Part shown: in pieces, positions 43,437 through 53,200 of the stretch | Layout of the letters: each line of letters opens with the position of its first letter | Numbering within the stretch: position 1 is the stretch's first letter | NCBI RefSeq assembly: GCF_013423785.1 | Contig: NZ_CP058952.1 | Location: 1,364,001 to 1,428,000 of the forward strand | Reading direction: 5' to 3' | DNA length: 64,000 bases | Origin: Chitinibacter fontanus | GTDB taxonomy: Bacteria; Pseudomonadota; Gammaproteobacteria; Burkholderiales; Chitinibacteraceae | Translations under genes and position numbers: made by a program | Notes under the pieces: generated by a model | What the model was told of the DNA's origin: nothing | What the model saw: only the letters and a program-made list of their open reading frames with translations | The model's database searches: none

Positions 43437-44976
43437 GATGAGCTCCTTCATGTATCGGTGCTTCAGTGCTTGCTGAGTTTGACTCATCCGTATCGCGCAG
43501 CTGGTCATAACGCTCGGTATTGGCTTGCGGTGCTTCGAGTAGTTGCAGCTGGGTTTGCGCCGATTCAGCGGTTGGCGGATCATTCAGGCGCGCGACGATA
43601 TTCAGAATGTGTTCAATACTGAGTACGCCAGATTCCAATACCAGTTCAACTGCGACCAGCACCGCATCTAGCCCCGCAACGGGGACTGTCGCTAGCACCT
43701 GTGCCATCACTCGGTCACCGCCATCACGTTTGAGCAGGCCTCGCTTGAGGCGCAATAAGGGCTCCGGCATATCGGCAAAGGGCGCTCCATTGCGTAATGC
43801 GCCCGGTTTACGCCCAATCAACGGAATGTAATGTTGCCAATCAAAGCTCACCTGCTGCTTGCCCGTCAGGCGAGCATGACTGGCAACGATGTCATCATTG
43901 GCCACAATGACGACCTGCGTCGGATACAGTCGTACACTAACGCGATGGCGTGCCCATTCGCAGGGCACCGAGTAACGGTTACGGGCAATCGACACTAAGC
44001 AAGTACTGGAAACGCGCGCCAATTGTTCTACGTAGCCATCAAACGGCGTTGGCATCGGCATCATTTCCAGTCGCTCTTGCTCCAGCATCTCGGCGATGCT
44101 GAGCCCTTTGAATTCTGGATGCGGCAGTTCCGCCCACAAAGCTCGGCAACGTTCACCTAGCCACGCATTCAACGCGTCGAAGGTGCTGAATTTAATGCTT
44201 TGGGCTTCAATCCAGATTCGCCGCCGACTATCCTGAACATTCTTTTCGACGACGCCTTTTTCCCACCCTGAAGCCACATTGCAGAAATCGGGATCAAATA
44301 GATAATGTGCGCACATCACCGCAAAGCGCGCATTGACGATCCGGCCTTTACCCTTCAAAACCTTATCAACGGCGGTTTTCATATTGTCGTAAATGCCGCG
44401 TCGCGGCACACCACCCAATACAGCAAACGATCTGGCATGTGCATCGAACAACATTTCATGCCCTTGGCTGGGATAGGCCACCAACCAGAAGGCACGACTA
44501 GCGCAGAGTTTAAGGTGAGCCACCTGAATCTTGCGATAGAGACCGCCAATCACCAGATTCTCCTCGCTCCAATCAAATTGAAACGCCTCACCCAAAGCAA
44601 ATTGCAATGGCACAAACCCATGAGGCGTTTTACCGGCTTTACCTCGCCATTCGCGAATGAAATCCGTCACGCGACTATAGCTGCCGGTATAGCCTTCGGC
44701 CTGAATTTGCTCGAACAAGGCTTTGCCAGTCCGACGATTGTGCTTGGCACGAAAGGAATCAGCTTTAAGGGCTTGTTCTAAAGTAGCGCAATACGGAGTG
44801 AGTTTACCGGGCTTGGGTTGCCGGATGTAGCGAGGCTCGGCTTTTGAAGCGGGCTTGCGAACCCAGGTTCGGATGGTGTTGCGCGCCAGACCGGTACGCT
44901 TAGAAATTTCGTGCAGCGATAACTTATCGCGAAAATACATCCTGCGGATTTTGCCAATCATTTCCATGGTGATCAC
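43429..44976 (-). CDS. istA: IS21 transposase IstA
   Basis: 515 residues from GTG 44976 (AGAGG eight bases upstream); an in-frame ATG at 44967 is also possible. The N-terminal helix-turn-helix ([21 protein letters not shown], about 19-39) binds the terminal repeats. The rve-type catalytic core shows Asp in FQFDWSEE, Asp in [10 protein letters not shown] and Glu in [10 protein letters not shown] Mu-transposase-like C-terminal domain follows. Complete and apparently functional; cuts and joins the element ends together with IstB. Confidence 0.95.
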   Translation of the reverse strand: MITMEMIGKIRRMYFRDKLSLHEISKRTGLARNTIRTWVRKPASKAEPRYIRQPKPGKLTPYCATLEQALKADSFRAKHNRRTGKALFEQIQAEGYTGSYSRVTDFIREWRGKAGKTPHGFVPLQFALGEAFQFDWSEENLVIGGLYRKIQVAHLKLCASRAFWLVAYPSQGHEMLFDAHARSFAVLGGVPRRGIYDNMKTAVDKVLKGKGRIVNARFAVMCAHYLFDPDFCNVASGWEKGVVEKNVQDSRRRIWIEAQSIKFSTFDALNAWLGERCRALWAELPHPEFKGLSIAEMLEQERLEMMPMPTPFDGYVEQLARVSSTCLVSIARNRYSVPCEWARHRVSVRLYPTQVVIVANDDIVASHARLTGKQQVSFDWQHYIPLIGRKPGALRNGAPFADMPEPLLRLKRGLLKRDGGDRVMAQVLATVPVAGLDAVLVAVELVLESGVLSIEHILNIVARLNDPPTAESAQTQLQLLEAPQANTERYDQLRDTDESNSASTEAPIHEGAHHA

Positions 44977-45091
44977 CTTTTATCCTCTGCCTAAGAATTA
45001 AGCAGAACAAGTAGAACACCTGGGTCAATTTTGGATCGGCACAACTAGCTAAAGTGGGTCAATTTTCGGTCGGCGACAACACCTACTAACC

Positions 45092-46732
45092 TTAAGGCAA
45101 AAATCCTAAAGGTGGCTTTGGTACATGCGTGTTGTTTAGTGGTGGCAGTTTTGGCATCAACGAGTGTTGGTGTGCCAATAGTTCCGAGAGCTCTGGCTCC
45201 TTCACCGCGGCTTCAATGGCGGTTTGCACATTAAAGCGCAAAGCACGGATACTGATCGAACGACTAACAAGCTGGATTGCCAACCCCGTAGGGAGCTCTG
45301 GTGTGAAGTAAGCTTGGACTCCCATTTCTTTTAGTATCCGTTGATACATTTCCTGTAGCAGTTGCAGCATCATGGCTTGATTAGGGCGTCGTAGTTCGAT
45401 TTGCTGTAGTCGACTCAGCAACGGCGAGCTCAGACAACTCGGATCATTGGCCGTCAAAATAAAGCTAGCATGCGACAGATCCAAACTGGGCAAGATGAAA
45501 TTGTCTTGGAATTCTTTGCTGTTTTCAGGTTCAAGCAGCATCAACAGTAAATCTTGCAAACCATGGTCTTGTCCTGCGAGGGCTTTATCCACTTCTTCAA
45601 TGACGATCAGCGGGTTTGCTACGGGAGATTCCGCTAAGAATTGGGCGATACGGCCGGGAGCGGCATTGTGCCAATTACGAGAGGAGCCAACTAACAACAT
45701 CCGATCACCGTTGCCCGCGAAGTCGATCTTGTATTTTGGTAATCCCAGTACGGCGGCAATTTGGCTGGCGAGCCAACTTTTTGCATTACCAGGCTCTCCG
45801 GTTAGCAGTAACGGCCTAAAGCCCAGTGCTTTGCCACCCAGTGCACGAAGTTTGGTTTGCTCTTGTACCGTATCAAGGACATGCCGCAGATGACTCCCCT
45901 CCCCTAACTGAGTCGACCATTGCTGCACGCGTAGATAGACCGCTTCGGTTGCAGGTAATAAGGGTTTGGGTTCAAGTAACGGTCGAAGCATGTCCTGCTG
46001 AGGTGCGGCTAATGAGGCGATCTGTAATTGCAGCTGAGTGACATCGGTCAGTTGGACCGAATGGGGAGTGTTGTTCGGTAACGGATGGTGCTGAAGTTGC
46101 AGTACTTGGCTTTGCCAATTTACAGGCAACTTTGGTCGTGGAATGATGATATCGATATAGGGATCAGCGACGAGATCTTGGTAAGTAACCTCTGACAGAT
46201 CAAGATGGCGAATAAATGCCAGGGTTCGCCCTCTTCTAGCCCGAGCAACATCATCTGGGGGGATATCAGACCACTCATGTAGATCAAGATATGAATCAAT
46301 GACGATGAAGTATTTATAGTATTGATAAGACAACCATCGGCATGCACACAATTGCTCAGATTCAGGTTCTGCCGCTAAATGAAAAATCCTCGTCTTCATC
46401 GGTAAATTCGGATTACTTTGCGACAATAGTCCTTGCAGGGATGCATACCATGCAGGTGGCGTTTGAATGAACTGGCCATCCGGTAACCAAGCATCCATGA
46501 ATTCCACCATTTCGTCATGAAAGTCATCAGGTGGAAACTCAAGATCAAGCATCTCAGGCGGTTCGGGTTCATCCATACTCAGGAGACCCAATAATCGTTG
46601 TGATACATCTTTAGTTGGCTTATTCATGGCAACAGTCTCCTGCGGATTTAGTTTTAGCGATTGGCTACGAGCACAATAATCAGGCTTTTCTTTCAAATGC
46701 CCTTGAACAACAAAATAGGGTGATGAGTTCAT
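45092..46732 (-). CDS. Lon-like AAA+ ATPase coupled to an integrase
   Basis: 546 residues from an ATG overlapping the integrase stop (ATGA at 46732-46729); an internal ATG at 46627 with AGGAGA eight bases upstream would give 511 residues. The N-terminal 270 residues are unrecognised and acidic/Pro/Gln-rich. The C-terminal AAA+ domain has Walker A LTGEPGNAKSWLA (about 310-322), FAGNGDRMLLVGSSRNW, Walker B PLIVIEEVDKA (about 367-378), sensor ILTANDP and an Arg-finger-like SRLQQIELRRP. It is most like the ATPase of Lon but lacks the protease domain. Possibly a remodeller of the integrase complex or an unrelated passenger. The IS21 right end follows only 10 bases beyond the stop, so downstream genes may have been lost. 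Confidence 0.78.
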   Translation of the reverse strand: MNSSPYFVVQGHLKEKPDYCARSQSLKLNPQETVAMNKPTKDVSQRLLGLLSMDEPEPPEMLDLEFPPDDFHDEMVEFMDAWLPDGQFIQTPPAWYASLQGLLSQSNPNLPMKTRIFHLAAEPESEQLCACRWLSYQYYKYFIVIDSYLDLHEWSDIPPDDVARARRGRTLAFIRHLDLSEVTYQDLVADPYIDIIIPRPKLPVNWQSQVLQLQHHPLPNNTPHSVQLTDVTQLQLQIASLAAPQQDMLRPLLEPKPLLPATEAVYLRVQQWSTQLGEGSHLRHVLDTVQEQTKLRALGGKALGFRPLLLTGEPGNAKSWLASQIAAVLGLPKYKIDFAGNGDRMLLVGSSRNWHNAAPGRIAQFLAESPVANPLIVIEEVDKALAGQDHGLQDLLLMLLEPENSKEFQDNFILPSLDLSHASFILTANDPSCLSSPLLSRLQQIELRRPNQAMMLQLLQEMYQRILKEMGVQAYFTPELPTGLAIQLVSRSISIRALRFNVQTAIEAAVKEPELSELLAHQHSLMPKLPPLNNTHVPKPPLGFLP

Positions 46733-47958
46733 ACGCTATCCCCCATAGAATCTCTGTTTGAATTAGCTAAGAGCAGTCGTTCAAATGCAGAGCCATCACG
46801 GCGGGTGAGATTGGGGACATAGCGTGAATACACTTTGAACAGCATTTCAGTGTTGGCATGTCCCATCTGGCGTGCAATCCATTCCGGCGCTTCACCCGCT
46901 GCCAGCCATAAAGTCGCAGCGGTATGGCGGGATTGATAGGGGCGTCGTTTCTCTAGCCCAAGATGGGCAAGTAAGGGATACCAAACTCGCTTGGTGATAT
47001 TGTTGTGATCAATGGGCAAGCCCTGCAAATTGCAGAACACGTATTCCGACATTGCCCCTGTTGCGCGATATTGATTTTCCAACGCATCAAAGACTGGACC
47101 ACACATTGCGATATCACGTTGGGACGAATCGGTTTTGGTGTAATCCTCTTCTCCAGCCACAATCGTTTCACGCACCATAATCATGCGACGCTCGAAATCG
47201 ACGTATTTCCACTTCAGACCATCGATCTCACCCGTGCGCATGCCACTGAAGAAGCGGACTGTGTAGTAGTTCTTAAAGTCAGGTCGCACAGAATCAATAA
47301 TTAGCCGAACCTCTGTGAGGGTAAATGGCTGTACATCTGACCGAGGTACTTTGAGCGGTTTGATCCGAACAAAAGGCGTGGTAAAGTCATAACGGTCGGC
47401 GGCTTCCTCAAACACCCTACGCAACGGATCCATGATCTTGTTGATACGGTTAGCAGATAAGGTAACGTTCCCATTCCGGCCGGATACTTTGGCGAGTGAT
47501 GACCGGAATTTGAGCAAATCAGCGCGAGTGATAGCGCCGACCCCTAAAGCCCCAAATGCGGGCAAGTAGTATTTATCAATCATGCCGCGAATATTCACCT
47601 GATGTGATCGCCGCCAGGTTATTTGGCTTTCCACCAGCCACTCCTCAATGAAGATGCTAAAGAGTGGGCCTTTTTGCCCCGAGCCATCCACCGTGTTCGT
47701 GTTAAGCGCAGAGCCAACCGGTTTAATAGGTGATGCGTTAAAGACTGAACTCTCAGCAGTTTTAGACTCTGGAAAAAACCGGCGATAGTCAAAACGGCCC
47801 AACTTTATTTCCGACTCGATTTGCTGCAGCATTTTTTCGAGTTTTCTGCGATTTGTCGCATTGTCGCGCAGATTCGTTTGCTCCCTACAGCGCTTCCCTT
47901 CCCAGCGAAAATCTATAAATAACAACCCTGTTTCTTTCCTTGCTCGAATGGCTCCCAT
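46729..47958 (-). CDS. Phage/island-type tyrosine integrase
   Basis: 409 residues. The N-terminus (1-60) matches the arm-binding domain seen in many island integrases (GLLFIDFRWEGKRCREQTNL). A core-binding domain lies at about 97-190. The catalytic domain has Arg241 (SGMRTGEIDGLKW), Lys275 (YTKTDSSQRDI), Arg344-His345 (YQSRHTAAT, Tyr in place of the first His, as in many such integrases), His367 (QMGHAN) and Tyr377 or Tyr380 (VYSRY). It would integrate and, with the excisionase-like protein upstream, excise the local island. First large gene of a minus-strand operon that ends with the AAA+ ATPase. Confidence 0.92.
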   Translation of the reverse strand: MGAIRARKETGLLFIDFRWEGKRCREQTNLRDNATNRRKLEKMLQQIESEIKLGRFDYRRFFPESKTAESSVFNASPIKPVGSALNTNTVDGSGQKGPLFSIFIEEWLVESQITWRRSHQVNIRGMIDKYYLPAFGALGVGAITRADLLKFRSSLAKVSGRNGNVTLSANRINKIMDPLRRVFEEAADRYDFTTPFVRIKPLKVPRSDVQPFTLTEVRLIIDSVRPDFKNYYTVRFFSGMRTGEIDGLKWKYVDFERRMIMVRETIVAGEEDYTKTDSSQRDIAMCGPVFDALENQYRATGAMSEYVFCNLQGLPIDHNNITKRVWYPLLAHLGLEKRRPYQSRHTAATLWLAAGEAPEWIARQMGHANTEMLFKVYSRYVPNLTRRDGSAFERLLLANSNRDSMGDSV

Positions 47959-47969
47959 TTTTAGCCCCT

Positions 47970-48185
47970 TTAATTTGCCAGTGGCATTGCAATGGTGTCT
48001 TCCTGCTTGGTAAGCATGTCATTTTCGATCGCCTCCCAAATGAATAGGAATTTGCGACGACCGAATGGTTTGATGTAGTGACGCCCCTCAATAAGGCAGT
48101 TATCAACCAATTGATTGCGGATCGTGCGCGCATCGTAATGAATACGTGCGGCAAGTTCTTCAGTAGTGAGGTAAGTGGTGCTCAT
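47970..48185 (-). CDS. Excisionase/AlpA-like DNA-binding protein
   Basis: The start at 48185 has AAGGAG about nine bases upstream; a longer frame to 48212 lacks one. 71 residues with a MerR-like winged helix: LTTEELAARIHYDARTIRNQL then a wing (GRHYIKPFGRRKFLFIW). Such proteins before an integrase control directionality. Stop 12 bases before the integrase start, so co-transcribed. Confidence 0.8.
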   Translation of the reverse strand: MSTTYLTTEELAARIHYDARTIRNQLVDNCLIEGRHYIKPFGRRKFLFIWEAIENDMLTKQEDTIAMPLAN

Positions 48186-48221
48186 GATTAAACTCCTTCG
48201 TGATAAACTCAAATAACGAGG

Positions 48222-48319
48222 TCAGGACAAAATAAAGTTCATCACTAGAAAATTATGTCGTCCTGAACAACATAATACGCCATCGGAAGATGTCGTCAAG
48301 CAAATAATGTCGTCTTGAG
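48222..48319. promoter_or_regulatory. Operator repeats between excisionase and Cro-like gene
   Basis: TGTCGTC occurs at 48256 (TGTCGTCCTGA), 48291 (TGTCGTCAAG) and 48308 (TGTCGTCTTGAG), and TCAGGACA at 48222 is the inverted form of TGTCCTGA. These lie in the divergent promoter region and are likely binding sites of the Cro-like protein. Confidence 0.65.
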
Positions 48320-48343
48320 CAAAATTATTTCGGAGAGCGCAAC

Positions 48344-48574
48344 ATGATTCGGTGCCACCTATCCCGGCTAATGGGCGAAAAGAAAGTGCGAGTAGCTGAT
48401 GTTGCCCGTGCAACGGGTCTGCATAGAGGGACTATTACTCTGCTGTATGAAGAGACGGCAGTACGAATTGAGCTGGATGCAATGAATAGGTTGTGCGCCT
48501 ATTTTGGATGCAGAGTTGAAGACATCTTTGAGTACATTCCCGAAGCCGTGCCCAACAGCGAGAAAGCAGAATAA
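48344..48574 (+). CDS. Cro/CI-like helix-turn-helix repressor
   Basis: 76 residues, whole length of the YozG/HTH_26 type: LSRLMGEKKVRVADVARATGLHRGTITLLYEE (helix-turn-helix), LDAMNRLCAYFGCRVEDIFEYIP. GGAG precedes the ATG. Divergent from the excisionase-integrase operon, so it probably represses it and its own promoter at the TGTCGTC sites. Confidence 0.88.
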   Translation: MIRCHLSRLMGEKKVRVADVARATGLHRGTITLLYEETAVRIELDAMNRLCAYFGCRVEDIFEYIPEAVPNSEKAE

Positions 48575-48732
48575 TCGCAATTGCAGTTGTGAAATTTCAA
48601 TGACCGCACAATCCATCTTGCCTCGCAGCTGATAAATCAGACATTCACGACGAGGCCGTGTTTTTCTTCACTTTTGAGATCAGCAATAAGAGCACTTTGG
48701 ATCATTTAAGCGCAAAAGAAGAGATAGATTCC

Positions 48733-48966
48733 TGTGCCCATCCTGTGCCCAAAAAATTCACCATGGGCACAAGCACCCGAAAAAAAGCGAAGGTCACCTT
48801 GAAAGTCGTGCAACTTGGGCACAATGTCCGAAGGTCAAGACCATAAAAATTGGGCACATTTTCTTAAAAATCGGCGAAGGTCAAAATGGGTGTTTTTTAA
48901 AGCCAGTAAAAAATCAGCTGGGCACAGAATGGACACAAAAATGGGCACAGACTGGTTCTGTGCCCA
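48733..48966. repeat. TGGGCACA repeat field
   Basis: Eight copies of TGGGCACA or its complement in 234 bases (forward at 48764, 48816, 48851, 48919, 48942; reverse at 48733, 48744, 48959), plus three copies of CGAAGGTCA (about 48788, 48829, 48875). The stretch has no credible gene. Such clusters next to an integrase module are expected of arm-type binding sites or an accessory replication site. Confidence 0.7.
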
Positions 48967-48988
48967 AATCGCAAAAACTTGAGACGAA

Positions 48989-49019
48989 AAAAAACCTAGG
49001 CTTGAGACCTAGGTTTTTT
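48989..49019. terminator. Bidirectional intrinsic terminator
   Basis: AAAAAACCTAGG and CCTAGGTTTTTT form a 12-base stem around CTTGAGA; A- and T-runs on both sides make it work in either direction. It closes the integrase module. Confidence 0.85.
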
Positions 49020-49437
49020 CATTTTTGGTTGCGGGAATCGGGTTATGAGGGCGATATTTTTGCATGTCATTCACATACATAAATCTACACACCACCAAAC
49101 CAAATACAACATAAACCCATAATAAACAACATCTTAACAAAACAACAAAGTTACAAAAGATCTGCCATCAATCTCCACCGATCGCAAAAAATCAGAAAAA
49201 TGTAACCTTTTTACTTATCTGATTAACTTTGCCAAGTTAGACGTTAGGGCTAAGTTGAAACCCCTTCACGCTACTCCCAACACCAAGAGAGGAGTATGCA
49301 GCACAGCGTTTAAATCGCGAAGGCTTTCATTGCAGCCAATAGTGGCTCGACTCTACGGGCGATTACGCAACGCTAATCGCCCCTACCGTGCTGGGCTTCG
49401 CAGGCTCAGCGCCAGCCTACGGCTTAGCCCAACTTAC
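49020..49437. other. Gene-free spacer with tRNA-Met-like scrap, GTTAGGG and a hairpin
   Basis: TGGTTGCGGGAATCGGGTTATGAG begins at 49026 and resembles the reverse complement of the 3' end and anticodon region of an elongator tRNA-Met with the T-arm missing. AT-rich sequence follows. GACGTTAGGGCTAAG near 49240 is attC-core-like but unpaired. A hairpin lies at 49357-49382. No reading frame of note. Confidence 0.45.
49357..49382. repeat. REP-like hairpin
   Basis: GGGCGATTA (49357-49365) pairs with TAATCGCCC (49374-49382) around CGCAACGC. No T-run; it looks like a repetitive extragenic palindrome. Confidence 0.6.
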
Positions 49438-49761
49438 CTAGTTAGTGCCGTGGTTCACTTCGGTGAAACTTTCACAATAAAATGACACATTCTCATTTTC
49501 GACGTCTTCAACATAGTATCTTGCTCTATCCAGACCATTATTAGACTCGGATACCTGGAGTAAGCAAAACTGGGATGCTCCGCCCCCAAAATTGGAGAGA
49601 TTAAGTTGACTTACATAATCAAACTGGAAGATTTCTGTTTTTGAATAAGTATCTACATCTTCAGATAGAGTCAAGAATAAGCTGTATTTACCATCCTTTA
49701 AAGCAAGGCTAAGTTCGCGAACGATTGTGAAACTTGCCCAAATTTTATTGGGATTGCTCAT
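49438..49761 (-). CDS. Small hypothetical protein near the Rhs locus
   Basis: 107 residues, soluble, acidic, with beta-strand pattern (SFTIVRELSLALKDGKYSLFLTLSE). Ribosome site AAGGATAAATACAAATG is weak. It is on the same strand as the Rhs toxin and its immunity candidate, 167 bases further down. The gap before it (49768-49855) still encodes the remnant FEVIIQARMNIHMNMAQVMDRM ending in a stop just before this gene, split here as FEVIIQARMN and IHMNMAQVMDRM. That remnant plus this gene may be an old tip-immunity pair whose toxin is otherwise deleted. Function unknown. Confidence 0.55.
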   Translation of the reverse strand: MSNPNKIWASFTIVRELSLALKDGKYSLFLTLSEDVDTYSKTEIFQFDYVSQLNLSNFGGGASQFCLLQVSESNNGLDRARYYVEDVENENVSFYCESFTEVNHGTN

Positions 49762-49928
49762 TTGTATTTATCCTTGTTTCTTTTCCATTCGGTCCATAAC
49801 CTGGGCCATATTCATATGTATGTTCATGCGGGCTTGAATGATAACTTCAAACTTTTTTCCTCAACTATATACCGAAACTTGATTTATCTATGTAAGGTTG
49901 CCTCTATTATAGCTATAACTTAGACTCG

Positions 49929-50237
49929 CTATAGGGATTTACTTAGTAAGTCTAATTCAGTACTCGCTCTGGTATAAATATCTGTTAAATATTTATCTAT
50001 ATCCGATTTGTCATCTTTCGATAATTCTTTTTTTTCACTCACGCTAAGAAGTCCATAAATAATATCGAGTTCTAAGAGGTAATCTTCAATATCAAAACCC
50101 CAATTAAAACTAACGCTAGTTAGAGCATTATTTAGCTCCTCTAATCTGTTAATAATCCCGATTAAAGAAAGATTCCCCTCTCTATAAGCGGACACTGATT
50201 TTAATATTTCAGCCAAGATTAATTTACAACTATCCAT
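49929..50237 (-). CDS. Candidate immunity protein of the secreted Rhs toxin
   Basis: 102 residues, all-helical, acidic, no membrane segment. The start codon overlaps the Rhs stop (position 50237), so both are translated together. Position and acidity fit a cytoplasmic immunity protein that neutralises a basic RNase-like tip. No family recognised. Confidence 0.7.
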   Translation of the reverse strand: MDSCKLILAEILKSVSAYREGNLSLIGIINRLEELNNALTSVSFNWGFDIEDYLLELDIIYGLLSVSEKKELSKDDKSDIDKYLTDIYTRASTELDLLSKSL

Positions 50238-53200
50238 TATTTTTTCTCAGCATTGTTGCTTTCTCCTTTGCCATTGCCACTTTCTTTATTCTCGCCGCTA
50301 TCATCATTTTTATTGCTGTTCTCTTTCTTGTTTTTTCCAACATGTTTAACCGTTATAACTTTACCATCAGAGTTGACCACAACTTCCACACCATTCTTCG
50401 AATCCGTATAAACAGTGGTTCCACCCCTACTTGGGCGAGCTGTACCATTCTTGATAGTATTATCAACCACACTTGGAGGTACGCCACGACCTTGCATGCG
50501 ATCTTGAGAATGCCCACTATAATCACGACCTCCAATTGTTGTCGGGGAGTTTGTGCCATCAGTTACATCCATAGGGCTTCCCCTCGTTCCTACAGGTGTA
50601 GTTGTGTCTGGATCGCGGTTAGAATGTATTGCGTCATATAGCTTTCCCCCCAGCCATGCACCAAACGCGCCAGCACCTAAGTAAGTAGCGACCTCATAAC
50701 CGACTACATAAGAACCTCTTAAAAGTAACTGAGCATTTCTCCCATCTGGATCAGTAAATTTGAACGGATTGTTGTTCGCATACGCGTAGCGATTAAAACT
50801 ATTCGTTGGGTCAGCCTCGTTCCAATCGACAGGATCAATCGCAGTAAAGCGGCCCAGCACCGGATCATACCAGCGCGCGCCGAAATAGCTTAGTCCAGTG
50901 GCTTCTTCATGGGGTTTGCCGGTGAACCATTGTTGATTTTTAATCGGGGTTTGCGCACCAGCCCCAAATGCTTTATCGCCAAACGGCTTGTAGTTGGCTC
51001 GCCAAATCACCCCTCCAGTAGCGTTTGTTGCCGCCAGTGGGCTACCGGTTGGATCGTTATGGAAATAAGTGGCAGTTCCGTTACTTTCTACATCAACTAA
51101 TTTTTGTCGACCCAAATACAGATGGTTAACGCTAGCGCCTGTATTGAGGTCTTTCTCGTAATACAGCAGACCATCCAGCGCTGTAAATTCGAGTTTATTT
51201 TGCCCATTGCCAATACTCAGCACGCGAGTGCCAGCACCATCGTAGGTATAGGCAATTTGATTTGCAGCGCCTTTATTGGCCCAGCGCAGATTGCCTGCGG
51301 CATCGAATTGGTAAGTCTGCCCATCGCCACGGCTAGTGAGGTTGCCCCAACCGTCATAGCTTAGGCTGTAGTTCTTTCCTCCCGTTACACTGGCTAATCG
51401 CTGATTTGCAGCATATCCGTAATCAATAAACCAGCTGCCAAATTGCTGTCGAGTAATGTTGCTATTTCCATCGTAGGCAATAGTGCCAGTACCCCACTGA
51501 TTGGGAGCATTAGCGGTGATCAGACGATCAATTCCGTCATATGCATAACTACGGTTGTAATCTGCTGAAATGGTATCTGTGATGCTCAGCAAATTGCCAG
51601 TACCATCGTAGCTCAGGGTGCTATTGAGGATAGGTAAATCATTGGCGACAGCCGCATTATATTCAGCCAAGGCTTGATTGTAGTTGGCTAAATTGGTTTG
51701 ATATTGAGCATAGGCTTGTGCACTGGCATTGTAGTTAGCAAGCTGCTGTTGATAGTTTTGCTGCTGGGCTACCCAGTTTGCATATGCTGCGCGGTAATTA
51801 TTCCAAGCTACTGCTCTACCGTTCCAATCCGAAACGCAGGCTGAGTATTTTGCTGGCCAGGCTTGTAGCAAGCTCTGATAGTACCGATCTTCATTGCAGT
51901 GACCGTGGTTGCATGTTGGTTTAGGTACTTTGTATAAGCATGCCCCATTTCCACTACTCCATTCAGAGCCTTTAGCATTCCAGTTAGCAACACATGGATT
52001 GTATGTATTTACAGTCCACAGCGCTCGAGCCTGATCTGCACCTGCTGAGGTACCTGTCGGAGGTGGATATGCGGCCCGACAACCCAGGTCGGCGCTGACA
52101 TCATTTGGCTCAACACTACCTGGAGGGCCAGGTTGTACCGGTGGCACAGGTTGAGCTCCGGGTGGTGAAACGGGTGCCGGGGGTTGTGGTTTTGGTCGAT
52201 TCTGAATATTGCTGGAAATAACTTGGTGCGTTTCAGGCCAGCCACGCATGTTGTAGCCGGTTTTATCCCAGCGGCCATTTGCAGCTTGCCAATCCATTAA
52301 TTGATTACGCGCATTAAAGACCAAATTAGGAGCATAGGTACCCAGCTTAGTGGGTGTACCAAACTCATCTGGCGCCAATTCGAGACGCTGGTTATTTGGA
52401 TAAATGATTGCACTTTGCACATCATTACCGTTGTATTCTCGATTGAGCGTGAGGGTGTTCCCACTCGCAACCATAGTTTCACGCACTAGATTATCGTTTG
52501 CATCATAATCGTGTGTACGCTTGATCGCCGTGTTATTGAGCGTAGTGAGATTGCCATTGGCATCGTAAACACGGCATACCGCTTCAGCACCGCCATTGGC
52601 ATAGCTTGTGTAAGTTGCACGATTCTGAGCATCGTAGCTCGTGCTAACTGCCTCTTGGGCTCCTACTTTTGTACTTGTAATATTGCCGGCGTTATCGCGT
52701 GCATAAGTTGTCGTGCCAATCTCAGGATCGGTGCGTGAAACTAAGAAGTGGCGACTATCATAAGTCCAATTGCGCGTTACACCATTTTGGGTAACCGAAA
52801 GAACCTTACCTAAGGTATCCCGAACAATGTCTGTTCCAGTTCCTGCGACGGGTGGAACTACCTTAATGACTGATTTTTGATCCGGATTTCCAAACGTTTG
52901 ATAAAAATATGAGGTGGTAAATCCGCGCTCATTTCTTTCTGCAACAGCAGAACCGCTATACCCAAAGGAACGGTTAGTACCATCACCATGGCTAATTTGA
53001 GTTAGACGATTTAAAGCATCATACGTACTCGTATCACCATCGACTTGACTAGGGTAACTCTCAAAAATCAACCGACCAGCCGCATCATAGTTGCGATTAA
53101 TGTAAACAGTATTGATGGTAGATTTAATCGTACGGCCAAATCCATCCCATATTTGGCTATCCGTATAGCGCCCTCGCTGAACCGTGCGGCCATTCTTGCT

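Larger units (their letters stand above)
42488..45081. mobile_element. Complete IS21-family element
   Basis: 2594 bases with inverted ends TGTTCGCGCCGATTGAAAT / TGTTGTCGCCGACCGAAAA, each continuing into TTTGACCCA or TTGACCCA and repeated once more inside (ATCGAATTTTGACCCAGG; ATCCAAAATTGACCCAGG), the multiple-terminal-repeat style of IS21. It carries istA and istB in the usual overlapping order on the minus strand. No target duplication is visible (left flank CATGGGG, right flank CCTACTAAC), so the flanks have probably been rearranged since insertion. Confidence 0.92.

Noticed and set aside
43437..43583. N-terminal extension of IstB to 315 residues
   Set aside because: The extension lies within istA; AAGGAG before 43436 and the family length fix the shorter start.
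42480..45090. Target-site duplication of the IS21 element
   Set aside because: Flanks CATGGGG and CCTACTAAC do not match at any length from 3 to 8 bases.
48658..48846. 62-codon plus-strand frame in the TGGGCACA field
   Set aside because: No ribosome site, and its codons are made up of the repeat units.
49238..49250. GTTAGGG as an attC core
   Set aside because: No matching inverse core or paired L-boxes nearby; left as a note only.
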